Source: Promethearchaeota archaeon (GTDB lineage Archaea > Asgardarchaeota > Lokiarchaeia > Sigynarchaeales > SOKP01). Taken from it: a stretch of DNA of 9,061 bases. The position numbers and the translations under genes are program-made. The stretch spans positions 1-9,061 of the forward strand of contig JAEOTJ010000131.1 in the NCBI GenBank assembly GCA_016839905.1, written 5' to 3'. Position 1 is the first letter of the stretch. Every line of letters begins with the position of its first letter. The notes under the pieces are model-generated. The model ran no database searches. It worked only from the letters and a program-made list of their open reading frames with translations, and had not been told where the DNA came from. Shown piece by piece: positions 1 to 6,800 of this stretch.

Positions 1-1
1 T

Positions 2-26
2 AAAAAAAAATAAAAAAATAAAAAAA
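2..26 (-). terminator. Triple T-tract terminator after cysC
   Basis: On the minus strand, about 27 bases past the cysC stop codon, there are three consecutive T-runs of 7, 7 and 9 bases separated by single A residues. No stem-loop precedes them. Archaeal RNA polymerase terminates at such U-rich tracts without a hairpin, so this is the likely end of the sat-cysC transcript. The window starts here, so what lies beyond is not visible. Confidence 0.6.
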
Positions 27-53
27 TTTTTAACTTATAGGTTTTCTATGGCT

Positions 54-602
54 TTATTTCGTCGAGTTTGTTAAATATCCATTCTCTTCTAAATATTCTA
101 AAATTATATTCGTGCTTTCTTCTACTGTTTCCTTGTCAGTCTCAATTATTATTTCTGGATTTATTGGTTCCTCAAAAGGATCATCAATACCCGTGAAACC
201 CTTGATTTCTCCAGTCCGAGCTTTAGCCCACATCCCTTTTATGTCCCGTCTTTCACATTCATCCACAGAACACTTGACATACACGAGAATATATTCCCCT
301 ATCTCCTTCCGAGACTTCTCTCTAATTTTATTATATGGAGATACAAAAGTTGATAAGACCGCTACCCCATTTCGAGTCAAGAGTTTTGAAACATAAGTCA
401 CTCTTTCAATATTTAATTCCCTATCCTCTTTTGAAAATCCTAAATCACGGGTTAAACTCTTTCTTACTATATCACCATCAAGGCGTTCTACTTTCATACC
501 TCTCTTTCTTAAGTCTTCTGCAACAGCATCTCCTAGCGTTGTTTTTCCAGAGCAAGGAAGCCCAGTAAACCATAACGTAAAACCTTTATGTTCCATATTC
601 AT
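54..602 (-). CDS. cysC: Adenylylsulfate (APS) kinase
   Basis: This cytosolic kinase phosphorylates adenosine 5'-phosphosulfate with ATP to give PAPS, the second step of sulfate activation. The 182-residue length is normal for a stand-alone CysC. Visible motifs, in order, are the Walker A loop GLPCSGKT (residues 14-21), LDGD (41-44), the R-x-x-NI-x-R helix (61-67), the VSPY segment (87-90), and the diagnostic lid and substrate region from about residue 120 ending in GFTGIDDPFEEP (135-146). The first ATG is at 602-600 and a second lies two codons in. The upstream GATGAGATGA could serve as ribosome binding site for the inner ATG, so the start is uncertain by two residues. It is downstream of sat in the same direction, separated only by a short disrupted ORF, so the two are probably co-transcribed. 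No reductase domain is fused or adjacent. Family assignment is secure. Confidence 0.95.
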   Translation of the reverse strand: MNMEHKGFTLWFTGLPCSGKTTLGDAVAEDLRKRGMKVERLDGDIVRKSLTRDLGFSKEDRELNIERVTYVSKLLTRNGVAVLSTFVSPYNKIREKSRKEIGEYILVYVKCSVDECERRDIKGMWAKARTGEIKGFTGIDDPFEEPINPEIIIETDKETVEESTNIILEYLEENGYLTNSTK

Positions 603-610
603 CTCATCTT

Positions 611-809
611 TTAATATTCGATTATTCTTTCTTTCATATTTTTTGGTATTTCTATTTCAAATATGTTTAAAATTGTTGACACAATGTCAAGGATGTTTTT
701 ATTATTCAAATCCCTGCCATTTTTCTTTTTTGAATCGTAAATTAAAAAAAACAACATCATAATTATGGACAACATCATCTGGTTCTTTTTCATTTTCATC
801 AAGATACAT
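611..809 (-). pseudogene. Frame-disrupted remnant resembling the C-terminus of an AlkP-superfamily phosphodiesterase
   Basis: The segment fills the space between sat and cysC. A reading frame from ATG 809 (MYLDENEKEPDDVV...) is acidic and coding-like but ends at TAA 704-702. A second frame, open from about 802 to 611, ends in DIVSTILNIFEIEIPKNM followed by KERII. That block resembles the conserved C-terminal stretch of type I phosphodiesterase/nucleotide pyrophosphatase proteins, which typically reads like DIAPTILxLLGIPIPKDMDGRVL. Here the Pro of the PTIL motif is Ser and the DG pair is lost. The frames would join at the A-runs at 720-731, a site prone to indels. The metal-binding catalytic part of the phosphatase is absent. 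From memory, phosphatase-family genes accompany sat and cysC in some archaea such as Thermococcales, which makes a decayed third operon gene plausible. It could instead be a small intact gene of unknown function affected by a sequencing error. Confidence 0.5.
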
Positions 810-829
810 TAAAATAAAACTAAATTAAA

Positions 830-1978
830 TCATAATACAAATGGATTTTTATATTTTAAAATAACAGCAGCAACCTCAGGACGCATTACCTCAGTACTTG
901 GAGGCTCTCCCTTTTTCAAAGCTGCTCGAATTTCTTTCCCTGCAAAAAAGTTTTGCATTTCTGGAGGATGAGGGCATATTTTATCATTGACTACGGCTTT
1001 GCATTTACTACATTTCGAGAAAGATCGGAACTTTATTGGTTCAATTTCCAAATCTGGGAACTCATCAAAAATAAAATGTGCATCATAAGGACCGTAATAA
1101 TTTCCAACACCGGCATGGTCTCTGCCAATAATAATATAATTACACCCAAAATTCTTTCTGGCTATAGCATGGAAGATTGCTTCTTTTGGACCTGCATATC
1201 TCATTTCTGTTTCAAATGTACTTAAAATAACTCTATCTTTAGGGTAGTATTCCTTGATTAGAGCTTCATATGCTTCAATTATCACTTCATCTAAAAAATC
1301 CCCTGACTTTTTCTTACCAATTACAGGATTTATAAAAAGCCCATCAACATACGTCAATCCAGCCTTCTGAACATATTCATGACCAAGATGCGGAGGATTA
1401 CGTGTTTGAAAGGCAACTACTTTTTCCCATTTTTTTTCCTTAAATAATAATCTAGTCTCTGTAGGTTTTAAGTCCAAATTAGGAAATATTGGCATAGGTT
1501 CATTTAACAAGAACAGTTCTCCCCCAATCAACTTATCTTTATAATTATATACACTCTCAACACCAGGGTGATTTTTGTCCAAGGTTCCATATATTTTTTC
1601 TGCATATTCTTTTTTATCATAATCATAAATGCTCTCAATTTTCAGTAAAGCGATAATTCTACCCTCTGATTCTGTTAAGATTAACTGATCTCCTGACTTT
1701 AGGTTTTTTATCTGCTCCTCTGAAGCATCTAATGTAATGGGAAAAGGCCAAGCAATCCCATTTTCCAAGTACATAGTATCAAGAACAGAATGGTAATCAT
1801 TTTCATTCATAAATCCTTCTAAAGGACTGAACACTCCAAATGTGATGTTTTTAATAACTTTAATTGTTTGAGGGCTGACTATAAGCTTGTGGAATTCACT
1901 AATTTCACTTAATATTTTATTCTTTTCAATTTTAGGTATTTCTCTATTTATCAACTTCCCCCCATGTGGCTGAATCAT
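830..1978 (-). CDS. sat: Sulfate adenylyltransferase (ATP sulfurylase)
   Basis: The enzyme catalyses ATP + sulfate to APS + pyrophosphate and commits sulfate to activation. At 382 residues it matches monofunctional archaeal and bacterial Sat. The N-terminus MIQPHGGKLI is the typical opening, and the PUA-like N-terminal domain spans roughly residues 1-160. The catalytic domain holds the nucleotide-binding QTRNPPHLGHE (191-201, with the HxxH-type pair), FETEMRYAGPKEA (255-267) and IIGRDHAGVG (283-292). A Cys/His cluster C323, C326, C335 and H337 corresponds to the zinc site described in some prokaryotic Sat proteins. The ATG at 1978 is supported by AGAGG eight bases upstream. It is the first gene of the operon with cysC. 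A 300-bp foldback element lies just upstream, so the promoter must sit in the ~115 bases between them or use the element. All key residues are present. Confidence 0.97.
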   Translation of the reverse strand: MIQPHGGKLINREIPKIEKNKILSEISEFHKLIVSPQTIKVIKNITFGVFSPLEGFMNENDYHSVLDTMYLENGIAWPFPITLDASEEQIKNLKSGDQLILTESEGRIIALLKIESIYDYDKKEYAEKIYGTLDKNHPGVESVYNYKDKLIGGELFLLNEPMPIFPNLDLKPTETRLLFKEKKWEKVVAFQTRNPPHLGHEYVQKAGLTYVDGLFINPVIGKKKSGDFLDEVIIEAYEALIKEYYPKDRVILSTFETEMRYAGPKEAIFHAIARKNFGCNYIIIGRDHAGVGNYYGPYDAHFIFDEFPDLEIEPIKFRSFSKCSKCKAVVNDKICPHPPEMQNFFAGKEIRAALKKGEPPSTEVMRPEVAAVILKYKNPFVL

Positions 1979-1986
1979 ATTATATT

Positions 1987-1991
1987 CCTCT
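1987..1991 (-). promoter_or_regulatory. Ribosome binding site of sat
   Basis: AGAGG on the minus strand lies eight bases before ATG 1978. It matches the purine-rich anti-16S consensus and fixes the sat start, which also agrees with the conserved PHGG N-terminus. Confidence 0.6.
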
Positions 1992-2094
1992 TTTTTATTT
2001 AATTATTAAAATTTTCTTTTTCATATATCTTTTATCTAATCTTCAATCAACAAAAATGGAAAAATGAAAGAAAGGGTTTTATGAATTCTTATTA

Positions 2095-2110
2095 TAATTG
2101 AGAGTATTTT
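2095..2110 (+). repeat. Left terminal inverted repeat of the foldback element
   Basis: TAATTGAGAGTATTTT is the perfect inverted partner of 2379-2394. Identity stops one base further out, where 2094 and 2395 no longer pair, so the outer boundary of the element is sharp on both sides. Confidence 0.7.
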
Positions 2111-2155
2111 TAATTTTTTATCTTTGACGGAAATTTAAAAATCATAAATTTAAAG

Positions 2156-2195
2156 CCGACAATAATCGTGGCTATATCAATTGGTTTAATGTCGG
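2156..2195 (+). repeat. Left subterminal palindromic box (CCGACA-N28-TGTCGG)
   Basis: A 40-bp unit starts with CCGACA and ends with its complement TGTCGG. It has the same spacing as, and a mirrored position to, the box at 2294-2333. The internal 8-mer CTATATCA is shared. Repeated boxes inside transposon ends are often transposase binding sites; that role is inference. Confidence 0.6.
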
Positions 2196-2293
2196 AAGTT
2201 ATAGGAGGCTATTTTTTGGATGAAAATCGCCTTTTTGTCCATTTTCAATAAAAATATTTCTGTTTTTGATCATTCTGGTAAATTCTTTTCTTT

Positions 2294-2333
2294 CCGACAA
2301 AATTCAAGGTGATATAGATGGATTTTTTGTCGG
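2294..2333 (-). repeat. Right subterminal palindromic box (CCGACA-N28-TGTCGG)
   Basis: The mirror copy of 2156-2195 has an identical 28-base spacer length. About half of the spacer bases are also identical, including CTATATCA read on the minus strand at 2317-2310. Confidence 0.6.
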
Positions 2334-2378
2334 TCTTATCTTAAAATTTTTTAATTTTCGATTCATTATTTAAATCTT

Positions 2379-2394
2379 AAAATACTCTCAATTA
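2379..2394 (-). repeat. Right terminal inverted repeat of the foldback element
   Basis: AAAATACTCTCAATTA is the reverse complement of 2095-2110 with 16 of 16 matches. It lies about 55 bases beyond the end of the zinc-knuckle gene. Confidence 0.7.
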
Positions 2395-2422
2395 ATAAAA
2401 TAAAAGAATAAAAATATAGATA

Positions 2423-2444
2423 AAAAAGAGAGTTTAAAAAAAAA
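2423..2444 (-). terminator. T-tract terminator after the zinc-knuckle gene
   Basis: On the minus strand a run of nine T residues (2444-2436) begins three bases after the stop codon of the 95-aa gene, and a second run of six T follows at 2428-2423. This fits archaeal U-tract termination and separates the gene from the foldback element and sat. Confidence 0.5.
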
Positions 2445-2447
2445 TGT

Positions 2448-2735
2448 TTATCTAGCGGAAACGCCATCCCATGCGGAAACATTCTCATCCACATATCCAC
2501 ACGCAGGACACTTCTGATTTACTTCCCATGCTTCAAGAGCGGGATGAACTCGGGTGAAAAGACCATTGCATTTTTTGCATACTAAATATTTCGCTCCGCA
2601 ACCGCTACACATTTTCAATTGACCCGCTTCAACGAATCTAAATGTTCTACGCATCCATTCATCATGCACAATGCTAAAAACCTCACCGCTACATACAATA
2701 CAATGTTTTCCATCATCTTCAGACAATTTAACCAC
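2448..2735 (-). CDS. Small protein with four CxxC zinc knuckles
   Basis: The 95-residue cytosolic protein has four CxxC pairs, at C12/C15, C43/C46, C53/C56 and C76/C79. The spacing suggests two zinc sites, probably pairing 12/15 with 43/46 and 53/56 with 76/79, with the two central knuckles only six residues apart. Between the first two pairs lies an amphipathic, aromatic- and Arg-rich segment (residues 24-37). Such double zinc ribbons or treble clefs bind nucleic acid or protein partners, but no specific family is recognised. The listed start is GTG 2735, since an in-frame TGA lies eight codons upstream and no ATG precedes the first knuckle. A better start signal (AAGGA plus ATG 2760) belongs to an overlapping 10-codon frame. 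By hand count the gene is about 42% GC, clearly above its surroundings. It stands alone, with its own terminator. Confidence 0.82.
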   Translation of the reverse strand: MVKLSEDDGKHCIVCSGEVFSIVHDEWMRRTFRFVEAGQLKMCSGCGAKYLVCKKCNGLFTRVHPALEAWEVNQKCPACGYVDENVSAWDGVSAR

Positions 2736-2864
2736 TATATTCTTGACAATTTCTTTTCATAATATTCCTTGAAAAAAATAAAATCATTCTTCTTTAAAAA
2801 CTTATACTTCTTTATTGAAATTTAAAAATTAAAAACGATTTTAAATTTAATACTAATTAAACAA

Positions 2865-3185
2865 TTACATCTTTAATTTCTTATTAGTTAATATCCTATC
2901 TTTAGGATTAATTTTCTCAAGTTCTCCGATTAACTGAAAAACCTTATCATCATTTAAGGCCTCCCCGAATTTTATTAACATCTCTTTACTTCCAACGAAT
3001 AAACCTCTTCTCTTCATTGGTTTACCATCGTCTGTCAAAGGATTAATTTCTAAATGTAATAATGGACCTCTAGTTTTTGTAGAAGGGATTCTTACAACAT
3101 AAACGCCTGGAACTGGTGTCTCTAGCTTCTCCCAATCCGCTCCAGTATCTAAATGATGTTTTAATTGTTCTTGAATATCAGTCAT
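2865..3185 (-). CDS. Hypothetical 106-aa protein with a conserved-looking basic beta core
   Basis: I do not recognise a named family. The sequence reads as a short acidic/helical N-terminus (residues 1-22), then strands VYVVRIP (28-34), LLHLEIN (42-48) and GLFV (61-64), linked by Thr-Lys-Thr-Arg (36-39) and Gly-Lys-Pro-Met-Lys-Arg-Arg (54-60). Two helices follow (66-76 and 80-90), with a basic tail. The short beta meander with Lys/Arg loops followed by a helix recalls small single-stranded nucleic-acid binders such as PC4, but this is topology only. There is no signal peptide or membrane segment. ATG 3185 is the first start in frame, preceded by a weak AAGG at about 11 bases. The promoter region carries a perfect palindrome that probably controls the gene. 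It is transcribed away from the ribbon-helix-helix gene. Confidence 0.82.
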   Translation of the reverse strand: MTDIQEQLKHHLDTGADWEKLETPVPGVYVVRIPSTKTRGPLLHLEINPLTDDGKPMKRRGLFVGSKEMLIKFGEALNDDKVFQLIGELEKINPKDRILTNKKLKM

Positions 3186-3226
3186 ATTTTTTAACCTTTT
3201 TTATAATATAATCCGAATCTTCTAAA

Positions 3227-3247
3227 TATAATATGTTACATATTATA
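3227..3247. promoter_or_regulatory. Perfect 21-bp palindrome, likely operator of the 106-aa gene
   Basis: Arm TATAATATGT (3227-3236), a central T, and arm ACATATTATA (3238-3247) match 10 of 10. It lies 41 bases upstream of ATG 3185. It sits about 23 bases downstream (minus strand) of an AT-rich TATA-like stretch at 3252-3270, which is where transcription should start. A dimeric repressor bound here would block initiation. The nearby ribbon-helix-helix protein is the obvious candidate binder. In AT-rich DNA shorter palindromes arise by chance, but the G/C-containing centre (ATGTTACAT) argues for a real site. Confidence 0.5.
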
Positions 3248-3251
3248 CGCA

Positions 3252-3270
3252 ATATATATATTTTTTTAAA
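3252..3270 (-). promoter_or_regulatory. TATA-like promoter element of the 106-aa gene
   Basis: On the minus strand, TTTAAAAAAATATATATAT is preceded by a CCT that could be part of a BRE. It is the strongest TATA-like run ahead of ATG 3185 and places the transcription start near 3235, inside the palindrome. Confidence 0.4.
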
Positions 3271-3592
3271 AGGTAAAATTTAAAGAATTAAAAAATGTTA
3301 AGTTGATGATATAAAGGAAAAAACCTTGAAATTTATTATCTATAATCTCATTTTAAATTAAATATTTTATGATCCAAAGGCATGAGCACAACATAATCTG
3401 CTTAATACTTACTATAATAGCTATAAAAAAAATTTAATCTTAATTCAATTAATTAAATTTAATTATAATATTTTAAAATCCCTCTACAACATAAATCTTA
3501 ATAGAAACTTATAGAATATTTATTTATAATGCCAATTCCTTTTTCGTCGCTTTCCTTAGGGTTAATTTCCACTAAATGTTTAAATATCACCT
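3271..3592. other. AT-rich intergenic stretch without recognised features
   Basis: I see no gene, RNA gene or clear repeat here apart from low-complexity A/T runs. The stretch separates the divergent promoters of the 106-aa gene and the ribbon-helix-helix gene. A second copy of the 21-bp palindrome was looked for by eye and not found. Confidence 0.4.
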
Positions 3593-3610
3593 CTATATAT
3601 ATAAATATAT
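3593..3610 (+). promoter_or_regulatory. TATA-like promoter of the ribbon-helix-helix gene
   Basis: CTATATATATAAATATAT lies about 40-55 bases before the Shine-Dalgarno-like AAGGTGA. This places the transcription start near 3630, upstream of the short ribbon-helix-helix frame but inside the longer frame that begins at ATG 3529. It therefore argues against the long start. Confidence 0.4.
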
Positions 3611-3645
3611 CAAGAAATAAAATTTTTATAAAAAAAAATAAATAT

Positions 3646-3652
3646 AAGGTGA
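3646..3652 (+). promoter_or_regulatory. Shine-Dalgarno AAGGTGA deciding the ribbon-helix-helix start
   Basis: AAGGTGA is a strong match to the archaeal anti-16S complement. It overlaps the in-frame GTG at 3649, so if it is the ribosome binding site the start must be downstream. The next in-frame candidate at suitable spacing is ATT 3658, which would give the family-typical N-terminus MKLISVNLPE. Confidence 0.45.
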
Positions 3653-3855
3653 ATAGTATTAAACTAATATCAGTAAATTTACCAGAAAGCTATTTGAAAG
3701 TATTAGAAATATTAGTTTCTGAAGGAAAATTCCCTAATAGAAGTGAGGCAATTAGAGTATCGATTAGAGATTTAATAAAAACAGAATATATAATTGAAGA
3801 ATCAGTTAAAAGAAATATTGGCCATAGTCTAATTGAAGAAAAAATGGTAATATAA
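3649..3855 (+). CDS. Ribbon-helix-helix (CopG/Arc-type) DNA-binding protein
   Basis: It is a small dimeric transcription regulator. Counting from GTG 3649 (68 residues), the beta strand that enters the DNA major groove is KLISVNL (5-11) and helix A covers 12-25. The hallmark turn GKFPNRSEAIR is at 26-36, and helix B runs to about 44. A short charged tail (45-68) has no nickel-binding or other sensor domain, so it is not NikR. The frame is open back to ATG 3529, but that extension is basic, low-complexity and crosses the likely TATA box, so it is probably not translated. GTG 3649 is the first plausible start and ATT 3658 is an alternative set by the AAGGTGA. It diverges from the 106-aa gene, whose promoter has a palindrome suited to such a dimer, and converges on the giant coiled-coil gene. 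Such proteins are also antitoxins, but no toxin gene is adjacent. Confidence 0.85.
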   Translation: MNSIKLISVNLPESYLKVLEILVSEGKFPNRSEAIRVSIRDLIKTEYIIEESVKRNIGHSLIEEKMVI

Positions 3856-3860
3856 GGGAT

Positions 3861-3890
3861 AATATTATATTTTTTTTATTTATATTTTCT
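3861..3890 (+). terminator. T-tract terminator between convergent genes
   Basis: On the plus strand a run of eight T (3870-3877) and further T-rich sequence begin about 15 bases after the ribbon-helix-helix stop. This is a typical archaeal terminator. It occupies the whole 35-bp gap to the convergent coiled-coil gene. Confidence 0.5.
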
Positions 3891-6800
3891 TTATTCTCTT
3901 TTCTTTTCAATCTCTTTTTTAATTTCATTAATTTTTTCTTCAATTTCCTTTAAATATTTCTTTCCTAAAGCCAGGTCTTTAAGATAAAATATAGCCTCTT
4001 TCAATTCAGAAACGGCTTTCATTAAGAGTTTCCTTGAGAGAGATGCCTGAGCTTTATCTAGTGAATTATATGCTACCTTAAATTTTTTCATATCATCTAT
4101 TTTATCAAGCTCTTCTAATGTTATTAATGGCACGTGACTTTGCTGTTTTAAATTAGAAATTTGCTGATTAATTTTAGCAATTTCTGGTTGTCTATCTGCT
4201 TTCTCCATTATTTTTTTGATTTTTTGGAGTTCTAGAACTCCTTCATTATAATTATAGTTATCAATAATTGCATTAGCTCGTTCCCATTCAGCGATTAATT
4301 TATCTTCTCTCTTATGTTCCGTTAATGTTTTTCGCTTTCTTTCTAATTCGCTCTTTTCAAGTTTTTTCTTTTGTACTTCAGCTTTTTTTAATAATTCCTC
4401 AAGGTCTTGCTCCTTTTTCATTTTCTCCTGTAAATGAGCTTCAAGTCTAGCTACTTTATTTTCTTCCCTTTTTAAATTAAAAAGAAACTCATTATTTATA
4501 CGACTAACTTCACGATGCCATTTAATTTCTTTGAATAAATCTCTTGCTTTAATGTAATTTTCATAGGCTTCAGAAAACTTTTTCTTTTCGGCAAATTTAG
4601 ACCCCTCTGCCAATAAATCATAAGCTCTTTCTGATATCTCTTGTTCAATTGATTTTTCCTCTTGCATTTTTAATAATCGTTCTTTTTTCTTCTCTCGTTC
4701 AATCTTTTTTACATCTTCAGCTAGTTCAAATTTCTCTTCTAAATGTTTTTCAATCTTTAATCTTTCAGTTTCTTTTTCTTGAATAATTTTTTGACGATAT
4801 TTTAATTCTTCTTGTTTCTTTTTAATTACACGAATAGATTGTAGAACCATATTTTTTCCCTCTTCCCAACCTATATCTGAAAAGATATTTTTACCTTGTT
4901 CGTATAATTCAATGGATTTATCATAATTTTTTTGATTAAACTCAAATTTCGCATGATCTAAAAGTTCAAATGCCTCGTTTCTTAACTTTTCTTCTTCAGT
5001 TTCTTTTTTCTTTTTTAATATTAAAGCCTCTCTTTTTTTCTTAGTTATTTCCTCTTCTTTAATCCGTGATTGAACAGTAATTTCCTCAATTTCTTTCAAC
5101 TCCATTTCTTTTTTCTTTTTCTTTTCAGTTTCAAGAGCCCTAAGCCTATTGTCAGATTCTAATTTTTCCTTATAATGATTTATAGCATTTAATAAACTTG
5201 TTGCTTGTTCTTTCCATCCAATTTCTTCAAATTTCTTTTTTGCTTCTCTGTAAATTTTAATTGTATCTTCATATGGTGATTCTGGAAAAAATCCTTTTTG
5301 GATATTTGATTCGTAATCTTTAACTAACTTCTCTGCCGCATCAATCATTTCAAATATCTCTTGTGCTCTCTTTTCGTTTTCCTTCTTCTGTTTTTCTAAT
5401 TCATAAAGCTTTTCCTTATGTTTTAAGGTTATTTTCTCTCCTCTTTTTTCTGAAGGCTTAATTTCAATTCTTTTTTCATGTAATTTTTGTTTTTCTAATT
5501 CTCGTAACTTATCATCTTTAACTTTTTTTTCCCTGTAAAAGTGAATTGTATCTAATAAACGCTCTGATTCCTCTTTCCAACCTATTTGATTAAATAATTT
5601 AATTGCTTCTTTATAAAGTGATACTACTTCTTCATATGGACTGTTGTGAATTAAAATTTCTTTTCTTTTTTTTAATTCATATTTTTTTACTAATTTTTCG
5701 CCCTCATCAATTAGATTAAAAGCTTTATTAGAAATATATTCTTCATGTCTCTTTTTATCTTCAATTTCTAGCATTTGTTCTTCTCTATCAAGAGAACGGA
5801 TTACTTCTTTAATTTTATCTGCTTCTGTAACCTTAAATATTTCTTTATATTCTCTTTGTTTCCGTGCTTTTTGAGCCTCAATTTCCCGTAATTTCTTATC
5901 TTTTTCTAATTTATCTTGATATTTTCTAATATGAGTTATATATATTGGAACCTCATCTTTCCATCCTCTTTCATTAATCAAATTCGTTATTTTTTTGAAT
6001 TTTTTAATTATTTCTGGATAAACGCATTCTATTTCAAATATTCCTTTTCTAATGGCTAAATCATATTCTCTTGCCATCTTTTCAGCATTACTAACAATTT
6101 TTTCAATATCCTGTCTGAATAAATCTTCTTCTAATTCTTTTTGACGTAATTCTTCAATTTCTTTTAATTTATTAGCATCTAAAGTAATTTTTTCTTCTTT
6201 TTTAACCCTTAACATCTCTTTATATGTTATTTCTTTTTCAGCTTTTTGGGCTTCAATTTCTCTTAATTTTTTATCCTTTTCCAATTTTTCTTTGAAAATA
6301 TTAATTTGCTTTAGGTAAATTCTAATTCTATCCTTCCATCCTTTTTCCCTGACAAGATCTTTAATTTTTTCATAAATTTGAATAACTTCCTCATAAGGAC
6401 ATTCCATCTCATACTTACCTTTTTTAATGGCATTTTCATAGTTCCTCACCTTGTGATCTGCTTCATCAACTAAATCTGTAATTAATTTCTCAAAAGATTC
6501 TTTTTCAATCTTTTTAGCTTCAAAATCCTGAATTTTTTCAATTTTCGCAATTTCTTGTTGCTTCTTCAATTCTTCTGCTTTTTGAGCCAATAACTCCGCT
6601 TCTTTTCTTTCTGCTTCTAATGTGGCTTCTTCCTCAACTTTTTGCTTTTCTAATTTCTCTTTATAGACCTCATATTCTTCATGTAAATGAGTAATTGATT
6701 TATCTACTTTTTGCCATTCATTTTCCCAACCTATTTCTTTAAATAAAGTACTTGCATTTTCATATAATTCTAATGCATTAAGATATTCCTTATTATTTAC

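Larger units (their letters stand above)
2095..2394. mobile_element. 300-bp foldback element (MITE-like) with terminal and subterminal inverted repeats
   Basis: The ends carry a perfect 16-bp inverted repeat, TAATTGAGAGTATTTT at 2095-2110 and its complement at 2379-2394. The two arms align in mirror image without gaps well into the interior. At exactly mirrored positions each arm has the same box, CCGACA, 28 bases, TGTCGG (2156-2195 and 2294-2333), both centred with the ends on 2244.5. Within the boxes, CTATATCA (2172-2179) mirrors TGATATAG (2310-2317). No ORF of note is inside. This architecture fits a non-autonomous DNA transposon or two transposon ends brought together by deletion. Flanking AATT is present on both sides of the GAGAG cores, but it is palindromic, so a target-site duplication cannot be proven. 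It fills most of the 469-bp gap between sat and the zinc-knuckle gene. A regulatory or RNA foldback role for sat cannot be excluded. Confidence 0.6.

Noticed and set aside
112..396. 94-codon plus-strand ORF inside cysC
   Set aside because: It is antisense to a clear APS kinase with intact motifs. Its composition is that of a reversed coding strand, and it has no start signal.
335..568. 77-codon plus-strand ORF inside cysC
   Set aside because: It is a shadow of the Walker A half of cysC, with no ribosome binding site and no recognisable sequence.
953..1225. 90-codon plus-strand ORF inside sat
   Set aside because: It is antisense to the conserved catalytic and zinc-binding region of sat, which explains its open frame and its Cys content.
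2221..2247. Small hairpin TGAAAAT / ATTTTCA in the middle of the foldback element
   Set aside because: A 7-bp stem of A/T-rich sequence is not centred on the symmetry axis of the element and is expected by chance.
3401..3480. AT-rich stretch with inverted AATTTAATT-type motifs as a possible replication origin
   Set aside because: There are no origin recognition boxes, no cdc6/orc1 gene nearby and no G-containing repeats. The motifs are low-complexity A/T.
3529..3648. 40-residue N-terminal extension of the ribbon-helix-helix protein
   Set aside because: It is low-complexity and basic, contains the likely TATA element, and lies ahead of the strong AAGGTGA site.
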